64,000 bases of DNA from Acidobacteriota bacterium (GTDB taxonomy: Bacteria > Acidobacteriota > Terriglobia > Terriglobales > Acidobacteriaceae): NCBI GenBank assembly GCA_013289765.1, contig JABCZI010000002.1, positions 124,001-188,000 of the forward strand, given 5' to 3'. The position numbers and the translations under genes were made by a program. This document shows positions 52,046 through 60,784 of the stretch, in pieces. Below the pieces are notes generated by a model. The model was not told the DNA's origin. It searched no databases and saw only the letters and a program-made list of their open reading frames with translations. Each line of letters opens with the position of its first letter. The stretch's first letter is position 1.

Positions 52046-53998
52046 CTACTTGCGCTCTTCCACCGCTCCCGGACTCTCCACTACTCCCACCACAATCCCC
52101 GAAGCCTGCCCCTTCGCGTGATACACCCGCTCCGTCGCCTTCACAAAGTCAGAAGGCTTGGCGTCGGGAATGTTGACGAAGGTCTGCGGATTTCGGTCGG
52201 TGAGCGGGAACCATGAACTCTGCACCTGCACCATGATGCGGTGCCCGCGACGAAAAGTATGGTTCACATCCTGCATGTGGAAATTGATCTCCTCCACCTT
52301 GCTCGGCGTAAACGCCTCCGGTTTTTCGAAACTGTGGCGGAACTTTCCGCGAAACGGCTCCCCGCGCACCAGTTGCTGGTATCCACCCATGTTGAATGTC
52401 GGCGGCGGAACATCGGTCCGCGGTTTGTCTTTCTCCTCAGGTTTTGGTTGATCGAACTTGCTATCCGGATAGTCCGCCGGATAAACATCGATTAGCTTCA
52501 CATCCCAATCGGAATCGGTTCCGCTGGTCGACACAAAAAGTCTCGGCGAGATCGGCCCCGCGATGGTCACATCTTCCTGCAGCACCGGCGTTTCGTACAC
52601 CAGAACATCCGTCCGGCTATCGGCGAATCGCTGGTCCGATAACATGTATTCCTGCGGCACTGTCGTCGAGGTGTAGTTCACAAAAGGCACCGGCTTGGCC
52701 GGATCGCTCACATACTCATCGAAGCCCGGTCCATCGGTGGATGGAGGATCGAACGAAAGTCCGCCCCCCGCCTGGAAATAGAGCGTCTTCTCCTCCGCCT
52801 GTTTCGGAGGCCATGCGGAATATTTTCGCCACACGTTTGTGCCGGTTTCAAAAACGTAGGCCTTCGGAAGCTTCGCGTCGCTGTTGCCTTTGAGGTACTG
52901 CTCGAAAAAGGGGAACAAAATGTTTTTCCGGTAAAAGTCGCCGGTATTAAACGAGAACTCCACTCTGCCCAAATGCTCGCCTTCATACCGCGCCCAACCG
53001 CCGTGCACCCACGGACCAACTACTAGCGCATTAAAAATTCCGGAATTGTTTTTGTCGATGGCGTGAAATGTGCTGAACGGACCCTGCAGGTCCTCGGCGT
53101 CGAACCATCCTCCTACGGTTAGCACGGCGCAATGAATGTTCTTCATATGCGGGGCCAGGTTGCGCGCCTTCCAGTAATCGTCGTAGGTGTTGTGGTGCAT
53201 CTGGTCGTCGAACAGCGCGCTCTTGCCTTCGAGATACTTTGAGAGATTCCCGATCGCTCCTGCATTCAAATAAAACTCGTACCCATCCTTCGTCCCGTAC
53301 TCGAAGGGAACAGGCGTCTTGGGCGGAAGCTGCGGGTTTTCCTGCGGCTTGAAAAAAGCGTAGAAACCAAAGTTGGCGTTCAGCATGAACGCGCCGCCGT
53401 GGTACGCATCGTCACCCATAAAAAGGTCGGTCATCGGAGCCTGCGGCGAAGCCGCCTTCAGCGCCGGATGCGAGTCGATGATGCTGGCCGAAGTAAAAAA
53501 TCCCGGATAAGAAATCCCCCAGATGCCGGCGTTCCCATTATTGTTCGGCACATTCTTCAGCAGCCAGTCGATGGTGTCGTAAAGATCGCTCGCGTCGTCC
53601 ACATCCTGCTTCGATTTCTTGCTGTCGATGTGCGGGCGCACCTCCACAAACGTTCCTTCCGACATGAACCGCCCGCGGACATCTTGAAACACGAAAATGT
53701 ATCCCGCCTTGTCGAAATCTGGCGACGGCCCCAGTTGCTTGCGGTACAAATCCACGCCATACGGCCCCACGCTGTAAGGTGTGCGGTTAATCAAAAACGG
53801 ATAAGAATGTGAACTATCTTTGGGCACGTACACGGAGGTAAATAAGTGCACTCCATCGCGCACGGGAATTCTGAACTCATACTTCGTATAGTGTTCTTTG
53901 ACATCAAACTCTCCGGACTCAGCCTTGTTCTGAGCTGCAAGATTGACTGTGAATGAGGGGATGACCAGGGCTAATAGAATGCAGACACGGCGCAGCAT
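52046..53998 (-). CDS. CocE/NonD family (X-Pro dipeptidyl-peptidase S15-like) secreted hydrolase
   Basis: A 650-residue serine hydrolase. The signal peptide MLRRVCILLALVIPSFTVNL, then AAQ, indicates export. The N-terminal alpha/beta-hydrolase has RIPVRDGVHLFTSVYVPKDS, FVFQDVRGRFMSEGTF and the nucleophile Ser163 in GIWGISYPGFFTSA. The C-terminal jelly-roll domain (about 480-650) has ISPRLFVSTSGTDSDWDVKL, then IDVYPADYPD, and GHRIMVQVQSSWFPLTDRNP, typical of the PepX C-terminal domain. Family members cleave Xaa-Pro peptides, cocaine-like esters or glutaryl-amide antibiotics; the substrate here is unknown. It is divergent from queD. Confidence 0.93.
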   Translation of the reverse strand: MLRRVCILLALVIPSFTVNLAAQNKAESGEFDVKEHYTKYEFRIPVRDGVHLFTSVYVPKDSSHSYPFLINRTPYSVGPYGVDLYRKQLGPSPDFDKAGYIFVFQDVRGRFMSEGTFVEVRPHIDSKKSKQDVDDASDLYDTIDWLLKNVPNNNGNAGIWGISYPGFFTSASIIDSHPALKAASPQAPMTDLFMGDDAYHGGAFMLNANFGFYAFFKPQENPQLPPKTPVPFEYGTKDGYEFYLNAGAIGNLSKYLEGKSALFDDQMHHNTYDDYWKARNLAPHMKNIHCAVLTVGGWFDAEDLQGPFSTFHAIDKNNSGIFNALVVGPWVHGGWARYEGEHLGRVEFSFNTGDFYRKNILFPFFEQYLKGNSDAKLPKAYVFETGTNVWRKYSAWPPKQAEEKTLYFQAGGGLSFDPPSTDGPGFDEYVSDPAKPVPFVNYTSTTVPQEYMLSDQRFADSRTDVLVYETPVLQEDVTIAGPISPRLFVSTSGTDSDWDVKLIDVYPADYPDSKFDQPKPEEKDKPRTDVPPPTFNMGGYQQLVRGEPFRGKFRHSFEKPEAFTPSKVEEINFHMQDVNHTFRRGHRIMVQVQSSWFPLTDRNPQTFVNIPDAKPSDFVKATERVYHAKGQASGIVVGVVESPGAVEERK

Positions 53999-54147
53999 AG
54001 TCGCTCCTTTTACCGATGAGGCCGAATAGGCAAACTACCTTCTGGATCGTCTGCCGTCAAGCCTCGTTACACCCAACCCGCGTTACAATAGAGGTTTAGC
54101 CATCAAGCGCGGTCCAGCCCTGTTCGCTCCGGACCGCTGAGGGATAC

Positions 54148-54528
54148 ATGTTCGAAGTCACGGTTGACGATAGCTTCGCAGCGGGACATTACCTGCGCAA
54201 CTACAAGGGCAAGTGCGAGAATCCTCACGGCCATAATTATAAAATTCGTGTGACCCTGGCCGGAGCCGAATTGGATAAAGCCGGACTTCTCCTCGATTTC
54301 AAAGATCTGCGCGAGGTCATGCGGCACGTCATCGACCGCCTCGACCACCAGATGATCAATGACGTTGAGCCCTTCACCGTGATCAATCCCTCGGCGGAGA
54401 ATCTGGCGAAGTACTTCTACGACGAATCGAACACACGCCTGAAAAGCGTGACCAGCGGCCGCGTGCGAGTGAAAGATGTCACAGTATTCGAAACCGACAC
54501 CACGACAGCGAAATACTCGGAGTCGTAG
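54148..54528 (+). CDS. queD: QueD, 6-carboxy-5,6,7,8-tetrahydropterin synthase
   Basis: QueD converts dihydroneopterin triphosphate to carboxytetrahydropterin in 7-deazaguanine (queuosine) synthesis. It is 126 residues. The zinc ligands His14, His27 and His29 (SFAAGHYLRNY; ENPHGHNYKI) and the catalytic Cys23 (KGKCENPHG) are present. LLLDFKDLREVMRHVIDRLD, then HQMIND, and NPSAENLAKYFYDE complete the T-fold. The SD is GAGGGA close upstream. It opens the queD-queE-queC cluster, with a palindromic repeat between its stop and queE. Confidence 0.96.
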   Translation: MFEVTVDDSFAAGHYLRNYKGKCENPHGHNYKIRVTLAGAELDKAGLLLDFKDLREVMRHVIDRLDHQMINDVEPFTVINPSAENLAKYFYDESNTRLKSVTSGRVRVKDVTVFETDTTTAKYSES

Positions 54529-54529
54529 C

Positions 54530-54569
54530 GCCGCCGTCCCGGCGGCTGTCGAGCGGGCGTCCCGCCCGC
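54530..54569. repeat. Two G+C-rich palindromes between queD and queE
   Basis: GCCGCC (54530-54535) pairs with GGCGGC (54541-54546), and GCGGGCG (54553-54559) pairs with CGCCCGC (54563-54569). Both start right after the queD stop and resemble the in-frame repeat in moeA. Confidence 0.8.
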
Positions 54570-54608
54570 GATTCGGGCCGGGACCACCGACTTCGCTTCT
54601 GGCTGAAA

Positions 54609-55292
54609 ATGCAGATCACTGAAATCTATAAATCGCTGCAAGGAGAATCGACGCATGCGGGATTGCCTTGCGTCTTCGTGCGCCTCACTGGATGCAATCT
54701 GCGCTGCTCCTGGTGCGACAGCGAGTACACGTTTCACGGCGGCAAGAAGATGACTTCCGAACAAATCTTAGAAGAGGTTAAGCGGCTGAGCCCTACCGGC
54801 GGCTTAGTCGAGATTACCGGCGGCGAACCCATGCTGCAGGAGCGCGACCTTCTTCCCCTCATGCGCCAGTTGCTGGAATGCGAATATCAAGTACTGCTCG
54901 AGACCAGCGGGGAACGCCCGTTACAGCACGTCCCCGAGGCTGTCATTAAGATCGTCGATGTGAAATGCCCGGATTCCGGCGAAGGCAACACGTTTCACAC
55001 CGAGAATCTCGAGGCTCTTACCGCCCGCGACGAAGTAAAGTTTGTGCTGAGCAGCCGCGCCGATTATGAATTTGCCCGCGCCTTCACTCGGCAACACAAT
55101 CTTGCCGAGCGCGTCAACGCCGTCCTGTTCTCTCCCGCATTTCGCAAGGACGCAACCGGCGCCCGCGACAGCTCGCACTGTCTGCTCGACCCGCAGGAAT
55201 TAGCGGAGTGGATGCTTGCCGACGAGGTTCCAGCACGTCTGGGATTGCAATTGCACAAATTTATCTGGGACCCGGCTGTCAAAGGTGTTTAA
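54609..55292 (+). CDS. queE: QueE, 7-carboxy-7-deazaguanine synthase (radical SAM)
   Basis: A 227-residue radical SAM enzyme that converts carboxytetrahydropterin to 7-carboxy-7-deazaguanine. The cluster-binding cysteines Cys29, Cys33 and Cys36 form CNLRCSWCDSEY (CX3CX2C). ITEIYKSLQGESTHAGLPCV at the start, LVEITGGEPMLQERDLLPLM (the GGE motif) and VDVKCPDSGEGNTFHTENLE are QueE-type. LSSRADYEFARAFTRQHNLA and the end VPARLGLQLHKFIWDP (LQxHKxxW) confirm it. It lies 80 bases after queD, across a palindromic repeat. Confidence 0.96.
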   Translation: MQITEIYKSLQGESTHAGLPCVFVRLTGCNLRCSWCDSEYTFHGGKKMTSEQILEEVKRLSPTGGLVEITGGEPMLQERDLLPLMRQLLECEYQVLLETSGERPLQHVPEAVIKIVDVKCPDSGEGNTFHTENLEALTARDEVKFVLSSRADYEFARAFTRQHNLAERVNAVLFSPAFRKDATGARDSSHCLLDPQELAEWMLADEVPARLGLQLHKFIWDPAVKGV

Positions 55293-55341
55293 GGACTGGA
55301 AATATTGAAGGATTTGAATTGTTGAATCGCTATCTTTCCTG

Positions 55342-56046
55342 ATGCCGCCGCACTCAAACCAATCCCGCGCCATCGTCCTTCTTAGCGGAGGCATGGACTC
55401 CTGTGTCTGCGCAGCCCTCGCCGCCCGCGACTATGACGCCGCCGCGCTCCACATCAGCTATGGCCAGCGCACCGAAGATCGCGAGCGTCAATCCTTCCTT
55501 GCGATTTGCCAGTTCCTGAACATTCAGGAAAAACTTATCGTGCGCAACGATGCCCTGCGCGCCATCGGAGGCTCAGCGTTAACCGACGAAAACATCGCCG
55601 TCCCCACCACCGGTGACCTTGATGGAAAAGATATCCCCGTTACCTATGTGCCTTTTCGCAATGCTCATTTCTTATCGGTCGCAGTCAGTTGGGCGGAGGC
55701 CTTGGGCGCGAACAAAATCCTTATTGGAGCCGTCGAGCAAGACAGCTCGGGCTATCCCGACTGCCGTCCGGCGTATTACGAAGCGTTCAATCAGGTGATA
55801 AAAACTGGAACGAAAGAAGGCACCATCGAGATCGTCACCCCGCTCATTCACCTGCGCAAAGCCGAAATTGTGCGCCTGGGCCTTGAACTGGGCGCGCCAT
55901 TCGATTTAACTTGGTCATGCTACAGTCGCCAGGACCAGGCATGCGGCGTCTGTGACAGCTGCATCTTGCGCCTGCGAGCCTTTGCCGCAGCCAATGCCAG
56001 CGATCCAATTCCCTATGCGAACATGGACACGAGTCTCCGTTCTTGA
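55342..56046 (+). CDS. queC: QueC, 7-cyano-7-deazaguanine (preQ0) synthase
   Basis: An ATP-dependent enzyme that turns the carboxylate into the nitrile preQ0. It is 234 residues. The PP-loop is SGGMDS at 15-20 (IVLLSGGMDSCVCAALAA). YVPFRNAHFLSVAVSWAEAL and IGAVEQDSSGYPDCRPAYYE are family blocks. The zinc-binding cysteines are in SCYSRQDQACGVCDSCILR. It completes the preQ0 pathway with queD and queE. No queF, tgt, queA or dpd (DNA-modification) genes are nearby, so the product probably serves tRNA queuosine. Confidence 0.96.
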   Translation: MPPHSNQSRAIVLLSGGMDSCVCAALAARDYDAAALHISYGQRTEDRERQSFLAICQFLNIQEKLIVRNDALRAIGGSALTDENIAVPTTGDLDGKDIPVTYVPFRNAHFLSVAVSWAEALGANKILIGAVEQDSSGYPDCRPAYYEAFNQVIKTGTKEGTIEIVTPLIHLRKAEIVRLGLELGAPFDLTWSCYSRQDQACGVCDSCILRLRAFAAANASDPIPYANMDTSLRS

Positions 56047-56118
56047 TGGCTGCTTGCATCCGTCAGATCTACCAATCATGGGAATCATCCTACAATTCAG
56101 CTTGCGCCGGGAGGCACG

Positions 56119-57279
56119 ATGAAGAAGCATTTTGCAGTGTTCGTTCTTATGTTCTTAATGCTGGCACTCTCTGCGCCCCTGCTTTTCGGGCAGGCGGCCG
56201 GAACCGTCAAAGGGGTTTGTAAGGATGCTCAGGGCAACCCCATCCCGGATGCAATCGTGGTTTACGCCAACCAGGATACCGGCCAGAAATACACCCTCAA
56301 AACCAATAAGAAGGGCGAATATTTCTCTCTGGGGATTGGGACAGGGCACTACAACGTTTCGCTCTACAAGAACGCAGACGACCTCAAAGCAAATAAGGAA
56401 CTCTTTCATTTCGGCAAGGTGCCCGTCGGCCTCGACGAGAACACTCTCGACTTTGACCTCAAGAAGCAGGCGGAAGACTCGGCGAAGGGGCAGGGCCTGA
56501 CTCCGGAACAGATCAAGCAAATGCAGGAGAATCAGGAAAAGCAGAAAAAAGAAGTCAACACCATTAAGGCCCTGAACGAAAAAATCGTTGCCGCGAATAC
56601 TTCCATGAAGGCTGGCGATTACGACAGCGCCATCGCCACCTTAACCGAAGCGACGCAAATGGACGCAACTCGCGACGTGATCTGGGCGCAACTCGCCGAC
56701 GCCTACCGCGGCTCCGCCCTCAAGCAAACCGATCGTGCCGAGAAAACAAAACGTCTGGATGAAGCCGTCACCGACTATCAGAAAGCCCTCGATCTTAAAC
56801 AAAAAGCAATGGAAACCAAGAAGACCCCCGAGGATTCGAAGCAATTGGCGGCTTATTACAACAACCTCGGTGAGGCTGCCGGCAAGGCCGGCAAAGTCGA
56901 CGACGCCGTGAAAGCCTATACCCAGGCTGCGCAAGTCAATCCCGAGGGCGCAGCGGGTTATTACTACAATGTCGGCGCGGTTTACACTAACGCAGGAAAA
57001 GTTGACGACGCGATCGCAGCTTTTGACAAATGTATCGCCGCCGATCCCACCAGGGCAGACGCCTACTACCAGAAGGGCGTCAACATGATTGGCAAAGCTA
57101 CTCTGCAAGGCGACAAAATGGTTGCGCCCGCGGGCACCGCCGAAGCCTTTCAGAAATATCTTGAGCTCCAGCCCACCGGTCCCTATGCCGACGTAGCCAA
57201 GCAAATGCTCTCCAGCATTGGCGCGTCGGTGGAAACCGGCTTCGGTACTAAAAAGAAGGCAGCTCCTAAAAAGAACTGA
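56119..57279 (+). CDS. Exported carboxypeptidase-regulatory-like and TPR-repeat protein
   Basis: A 386-residue protein. The signal peptide (MKKHFAVFVLMFLMLALSAP, then LLFGQA) is followed by a carboxypeptidase regulatory-like Ig-type domain (about 30-105): GTVKGVCKDAQGNPIPDAIV, NTGQ-like turn, TNKKGEYFSLGIGTGHYNVS. A charged helical linker (QIKQMQENQEKQKKEV) leads to at least four TPR-like units (about 150-360), e.g. YNNLGEAAGKAGKVDDAVKA and YNVGAVYTNAGKVDDAIAAF. It is probably a periplasmic or outer-membrane scaffold. The SD GGGAGG is 7 bases upstream, and a strong terminator follows. Confidence 0.88.
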   Translation: MKKHFAVFVLMFLMLALSAPLLFGQAAGTVKGVCKDAQGNPIPDAIVVYANQDTGQKYTLKTNKKGEYFSLGIGTGHYNVSLYKNADDLKANKELFHFGKVPVGLDENTLDFDLKKQAEDSAKGQGLTPEQIKQMQENQEKQKKEVNTIKALNEKIVAANTSMKAGDYDSAIATLTEATQMDATRDVIWAQLADAYRGSALKQTDRAEKTKRLDEAVTDYQKALDLKQKAMETKKTPEDSKQLAAYYNNLGEAAGKAGKVDDAVKAYTQAAQVNPEGAAGYYYNVGAVYTNAGKVDDAIAAFDKCIAADPTRADAYYQKGVNMIGKATLQGDKMVAPAGTAEAFQKYLELQPTGPYADVAKQMLSSIGASVETGFGTKKKAAPKKN

Positions 57280-57305
57280 CGATCCATCCCAGGAAATGAA
57301 CTGAA

Positions 57306-57333
57306 GGGCGGCCATTTGCGTGGCCGCCCTTTT
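57306..57333 (+). terminator. Rho-independent terminator after the TPR gene
   Basis: A perfect 9-bp stem (GGGCGGCCA at 57306-57314 with TGGCCGCCC at 57321-57329, loop TTTGCG) is followed by TTTT. It is 27 bases after the stop codon. Confidence 0.9.
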
Positions 57334-57493
57334 GCGTTTGCTATCCCCACGTTACCAAGGACTATGTCCTAACTGTCACTACCCTTCCCCCACCAGCGCG
57401 ATAAAGTAAACATACGCGGCCCCTTGATGGCGCGCTCTCCCTCTTGTGGTGGAATTCCCTAAGAGTTAAGAACGATTTAGGACGGAATAGTAG

Positions 57494-58639
57494 ATGGCAG
57501 CCACTGGCATCGCCGCAATCTCGGTTTCGTTGGACGACTATTCCGGCACCGGCAAAATTGCTACGCCGGCTTTGCTCAGAGCGATGCTGCGCGCCGCCGA
57601 CAGAATCAGCGATCTGATTTTCTCTCCCGGCCGGCCTCCTCAGGTGCAGGTTTACGGCCAACTCATTGCCGTGCAGGTTTCCGGACTCTCAAGTCTCACC
57701 GCCGATGACACGCGCCACATCGCCGCTGATCTGATTGGCGACAACAAACAGGCGGTCGCCACTCTGCGCGAGCATGGCTCTTGCGATATTTCCTACGGAT
57801 TGGCTGGCGTGGCGCGCTTTCGCGTCAACATCTTCATCCAGCGCGGCAGTTGCGCGGTGGTCATGCGCGTAATTCCCACCGTCATTCCTGACTTCTCATC
57901 GCTGCATTTGCCCTCACACCTTGCCGACGTGGCAAAGCTGCGCGATGGCATCGTCCTGGTCACCGGCCCTGCTGGATCGGGCAAGTCTTCCACTCTCGCT
58001 GTTCTGCTAGATTGCATCAATCGCGAGAAGAATTATCACATCATCACTCTCGAAGATCCCATCGAGTTTCTTCACAACCACAAATGCTCGACGGTTCATC
58101 AGCGCGAACTGCACAGCGACACGGTCAGCCTGGCTCATGCCTTGCGCTCCGCGCTCCGCCAGGCGCCCAAGGTCATCCTGGTCGGCGAGATGCGCGACCG
58201 TGAGACTATCGAAATCGTTCTCGAAGCTGCCGAAACCGGCCATCTGGTTCTTTCCAGTCTCAATACCATGGACGCTTCCAAGACTGTCGAGCGGATTGTC
58301 AGCTCATTCTCCCCCACAGAACAGCAAAACGTGCGCCAGCGCTTCGCCAAATCGTTCCGCTACATCGTCTGTCAGCGGCTGCTGCCAAAAATCGATCGCA
58401 CCGGACGCGTCCCGGTCGCTGAAATTCTCAAAGCCAATGCTCGCACCCGCGAGTGCGTCGAAAAAGGCGAACACGAAGGCAAGACCCTGCTCGACGCTAT
58501 GAAAGCCGGCTCCTCCGAAGGCATGCAACACTTCGATGGCGAAATCGCCCAACTCGTCCGCGATCGCATCGTCGATCTCGAAACCGGCCTCTCCTACGCC
58601 AGCAATCCCACCGTACTCGGCCAGGAACTCGCCCGCTAA
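57494..58639 (+). CDS. PilT/PilU-like type IV pilus ATPase
   Basis: A 381-residue secretion ATPase of the GspE/PilT superfamily. An N-terminal domain (about 25-140; RAADRISDLIFSPGRPPQVQ is the PilT-like DLH/AxD region) precedes the motor. Walker A is GPAGSGKSSTLAVLLD near 157. The Asp box is HIITLEDPIEFLHNHK, Walker B is VILVGEMRDRETIEIVLEAA, and ETGHLVLSSLNTMDASKTVE is the His box. The C-terminal part SFRYIVCQRLLPKIDRTGRV is typical. It fits a pilus retraction motor (PilT or PilU); no other pil genes are in the window. Confidence 0.92.
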   Translation: MAATGIAAISVSLDDYSGTGKIATPALLRAMLRAADRISDLIFSPGRPPQVQVYGQLIAVQVSGLSSLTADDTRHIAADLIGDNKQAVATLREHGSCDISYGLAGVARFRVNIFIQRGSCAVVMRVIPTVIPDFSSLHLPSHLADVAKLRDGIVLVTGPAGSGKSSTLAVLLDCINREKNYHIITLEDPIEFLHNHKCSTVHQRELHSDTVSLAHALRSALRQAPKVILVGEMRDRETIEIVLEAAETGHLVLSSLNTMDASKTVERIVSSFSPTEQQNVRQRFAKSFRYIVCQRLLPKIDRTGRVPVAEILKANARTRECVEKGEHEGKTLLDAMKAGSSEGMQHFDGEIAQLVRDRIVDLETGLSYASNPTVLGQELAR

Positions 58640-58683
58640 AGTGAGCCGACAAGGAAGCATCTCCCAATTGTCTCCGTTTTGAA

Positions 58684-58754
58684 AGGGCGTCGGCTTCAGC
58701 CGCGCCGCAGAGTCATGTTACGTGGAAGAGCGGCGCTTCAGCCCCCGGCCCTGC
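58684..58754. repeat. Two-component palindromic repeat, intergenic copy before moeA
   Basis: A first palindrome around CGGCTTCAGCCG and a second part AGAGCGGCGCTTCAGCCCCC recapitulate the order seen in frame in the DinG-like gene at 50390-50450, with a spacer of similar length. It lies between the PilT-like gene and moeA. Confidence 0.6.
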
Positions 58755-58823
58755 TACGTCGTTTACACGTTGCGAAGAAATCCCCGCAAATCCAATGTCG
58801 TCTCCTTCCGCTATCATCTCCAC

Positions 58824-60113
58824 ATGCCCGCGCCAGCACCATCTTTGATCCTAACCTTCGAAGACGCCCGCCGCGTTGTCGAAGCCCACGCTTCTCAGGC
58901 CTCTCCCCCCAAAATAGAAACCGTAAACCTCCTGCACTCCGCCGGACGAATCCTCGCCGAACCCCTCACCGCCGACCGCGACCTCCCTCCATTCCCGCGA
59001 GCCACGCGTGACGGCTATGCCCTGCGCGCATCTGATCTCGCCCAGCTGCCAGCCAAATTAAAAGTACTTGGAGAAATCAAAGCCGGTCCGCCTCCCGGAC
59101 AAACTCCAGCCGTGCTCAACCGTGGCGAAGCCTACTCCATCATGACGGGCGCCCCAGTCCCCCAAGGGGCCGACGCCGTTGTGATGGTCGAGTACTCCTC
59201 GCAGCAAGATGGTTTCGTTGAAATCACAAGAGCGGTTGCGCCAAAGGAAAACATCGTGGCCCAGGGTGCCGAGGCCAAACGCGCCGATCTCCTGGTCCAT
59301 GCAGGCGCGCGCCTCAACGAATCTGCAGTCGCACTCGCGGCCTCCGTCGGCAAGTCGAGACTGAAAGTCTTCGTCCGTCCGCGGGTGGCGATTCTTACCA
59401 CCGGCGATGAGATCGTCCCCGTCGATTCCGAACCCGGCCCGGCACAGATTCGCAACTCCAACACCTATTCCCTGGCCGTCCAGGCGCAGCAAGCCGGAGG
59501 TCATCCCGTACTTCTGCCCATCGCGCCCGACGAACCTCGCCGCCTGCGCCAACTCATTGAAGAAGGATTGCAGTCCGACCTGTTGATCATGACCGGCGGC
59601 GTTTCCATGGGACGCTACGATCTGGTCGAGCAGGCGCTCGCCGATCTGCAAGCCGAATTCTTTTTCACCGGAGCAAAAATCCAGCCCGGGAAGCCCGCAG
59701 TCTTTGGTCGAGCCTCGCGTGGGAGCGGGCGACTCGCCCGCTCGGGGGCGTCAGCCCCCGCATCTAAAAATGCTCACCCCTATTTCTTCGGCCTCCCCGG
59801 AAACCCAATCTCCACCATGGTCACCTTTGAACTCTTTGCCAGGCCCATGCTCGAAGCCCTGGCTGGCATGCGCCCTCATCCGCTCATTTTCCTGCATGCG
59901 CGCCTGAAGTCGGAAATCCGCGTCAAAACCGGACTTACCCGTTTCCTCCCCGCAATTATTTCCGGCCAATACGAAGACTCCCACGCGGAACTGGTCGCCT
60001 GGCAAGGCTCCGGCGACATCGCCGCCCGGGCGCGTTCGAATTGCTACATCGTCATTCCGCCCGATCGTGAATATATCGCCGCCGGCGAATGGATTGCCGT
60101 CATGCTGCGGTAG
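58824..60113 (+). CDS. moeA: MoeA, molybdopterin molybdenumtransferase
   Basis: MoeA inserts molybdenum into adenylylated molybdopterin. From the ATG at 58824 it is 429 residues. LTFEDARRVVEAHASQASPP starts it, then AGRILAEPLTADRDLPPFPR, ATRDGYALRASDL and IMTGAPVPQGADAVVMVE. The MPT-binding domain has VAILTTGDEIVPVDSEPGPA, QIRNSNTYSLAVQAQQAGGH and LLIMTGGVSMGRYDLVE. A repeat-derived insertion, RASRGSGRLARSGASAPASK, lies at about 296-315 just before YFFGLPGNPISTMVTFELFA. The longer upstream frame runs through a repeat and is not family-like. moaC and a mogA-like gene follow, so it opens a cofactor cluster. Confidence 0.94.
   Translation: MPAPAPSLILTFEDARRVVEAHASQASPPKIETVNLLHSAGRILAEPLTADRDLPPFPRATRDGYALRASDLAQLPAKLKVLGEIKAGPPPGQTPAVLNRGEAYSIMTGAPVPQGADAVVMVEYSSQQDGFVEITRAVAPKENIVAQGAEAKRADLLVHAGARLNESAVALAASVGKSRLKVFVRPRVAILTTGDEIVPVDSEPGPAQIRNSNTYSLAVQAQQAGGHPVLLPIAPDEPRRLRQLIEEGLQSDLLIMTGGVSMGRYDLVEQALADLQAEFFFTGAKIQPGKPAVFGRASRGSGRLARSGASAPASKNAHPYFFGLPGNPISTMVTFELFARPMLEALAGMRPHPLIFLHARLKSEIRVKTGLTRFLPAIISGQYEDSHAELVAWQGSGDIAARARSNCYIVIPPDREYIAAGEWIAVMLR
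59723..59760. repeat. Double palindrome in frame inside moeA
   Basis: A perfect 9-bp hairpin (GAGCGGGCG at 59723-59731 with CGCCCGCTC at 59735-59743) runs into a 7-bp hairpin (CGGGGGC at 59743-59749 with GCCCCCG at 59754-59760). It encodes a Gly/Ala/Ser/Arg-rich stretch between conserved MoeA blocks. Confidence 0.85.
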
Positions 60114-60140
60114 CAGCCGCGTAGCGGCGGCATGTGAAAG

Positions 60141-60195
60141 CCCGGCACGGAAGTGCCGGGTGAATGCGCCTAGGTATAAGGAGTCCCGTAGGGAC
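60141..60195. repeat. Pair of palindromes between moeA and moaC
   Basis: CCCGGCAC (60141-60148) and GTGCCGGG (60153-60160) form a perfect 8-bp stem with a GGAA tetraloop. GTCCC-GTAG-GGAC follows at 60183-60195. The two-hairpin layout matches a known style of repeat in acidobacterial intergenic DNA (recalled from memory). Confidence 0.75.
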
Positions 60196-60310
60196 GGCAC
60201 CGGTTCTCGTGAACACCCTTTCACCATGGCGACAAACTCCGCGAATCGAATCCCCTCTTCAGCCAAGTTGCTCCTGCCCACGACGCCCCCATGTAAGATA
60301 TAGATTCCGC

Positions 60311-60781
60311 ATGGCGAGCAAACTCTCTCATTACGATGACGCTGGCCGCGCCCGCATGGTTGATGTCTCGGGCAAGGCGCCCACCAGACGCGAAGCCGAG
60401 GCCAGTGCCTTTGTGCATATGAGTCCCGCTGTGCTCAAGGCCCTGCCCAACAATCCCAAAGGCGATCCGCTGGAGATCGCCCGTGTCGCCGGGATCATGG
60501 CAGCCAAGCGCACCTCCGACTTAATTCCGCTGTGCCATCCCCTCCCGCTCTCGCACGTCGATGTCGAAATGCGTCTCCGCGGTAATGGCGTCGCTATTAC
60601 CGCCAAGGTCGCAACCACCGCCGGAACCGGCGTGGAAATGGAGGCTCTCGTCGCCGCCACCATCGCCGCCCTGACGATTTATGATATGGGGAAGGCTCTT
60701 GATAAGGGGATTGAGATTCGGCAGATTGTCTTAGAACGCAAGACCGGTGGTAAAAGCGGCGAATATCGCCGCAAGAAATGA
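60311..60781 (+). CDS. moaC: MoaC, cyclic pyranopterin monophosphate synthase
   Basis: MoaC closes the pyranopterin ring after MoaA in molybdenum-cofactor synthesis. The 156 residues from the ATG at 60311 are standard. LSHYDDAGRARMVDVSGKAP, then TRREAEASAFV, GIMAAKRTSDLIPLCHPLPL (catalytic Lys, Cys and His region) and GVEMEALVAATIAALTIYDM, then KALDKGIEI, are all conserved. It starts about 200 bases after moeA across a palindromic repeat, and its stop is 3 bases before the response-regulator gene, so those two are co-transcribed. Confidence 0.97.
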   Translation: MASKLSHYDDAGRARMVDVSGKAPTRREAEASAFVHMSPAVLKALPNNPKGDPLEIARVAGIMAAKRTSDLIPLCHPLPLSHVDVEMRLRGNGVAITAKVATTAGTGVEMEALVAATIAALTIYDMGKALDKGIEIRQIVLERKTGGKSGEYRRKK

Positions 60782-60784
60782 TTC

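Noticed and set aside
53999..54147. Possible preQ1 riboswitch before queD
   Set aside because: The leader lacks the compact hairpin plus A-rich tail of preQ1-I and no convincing preQ1-II fold was found by eye; only a weak TACAAT -10 is visible.
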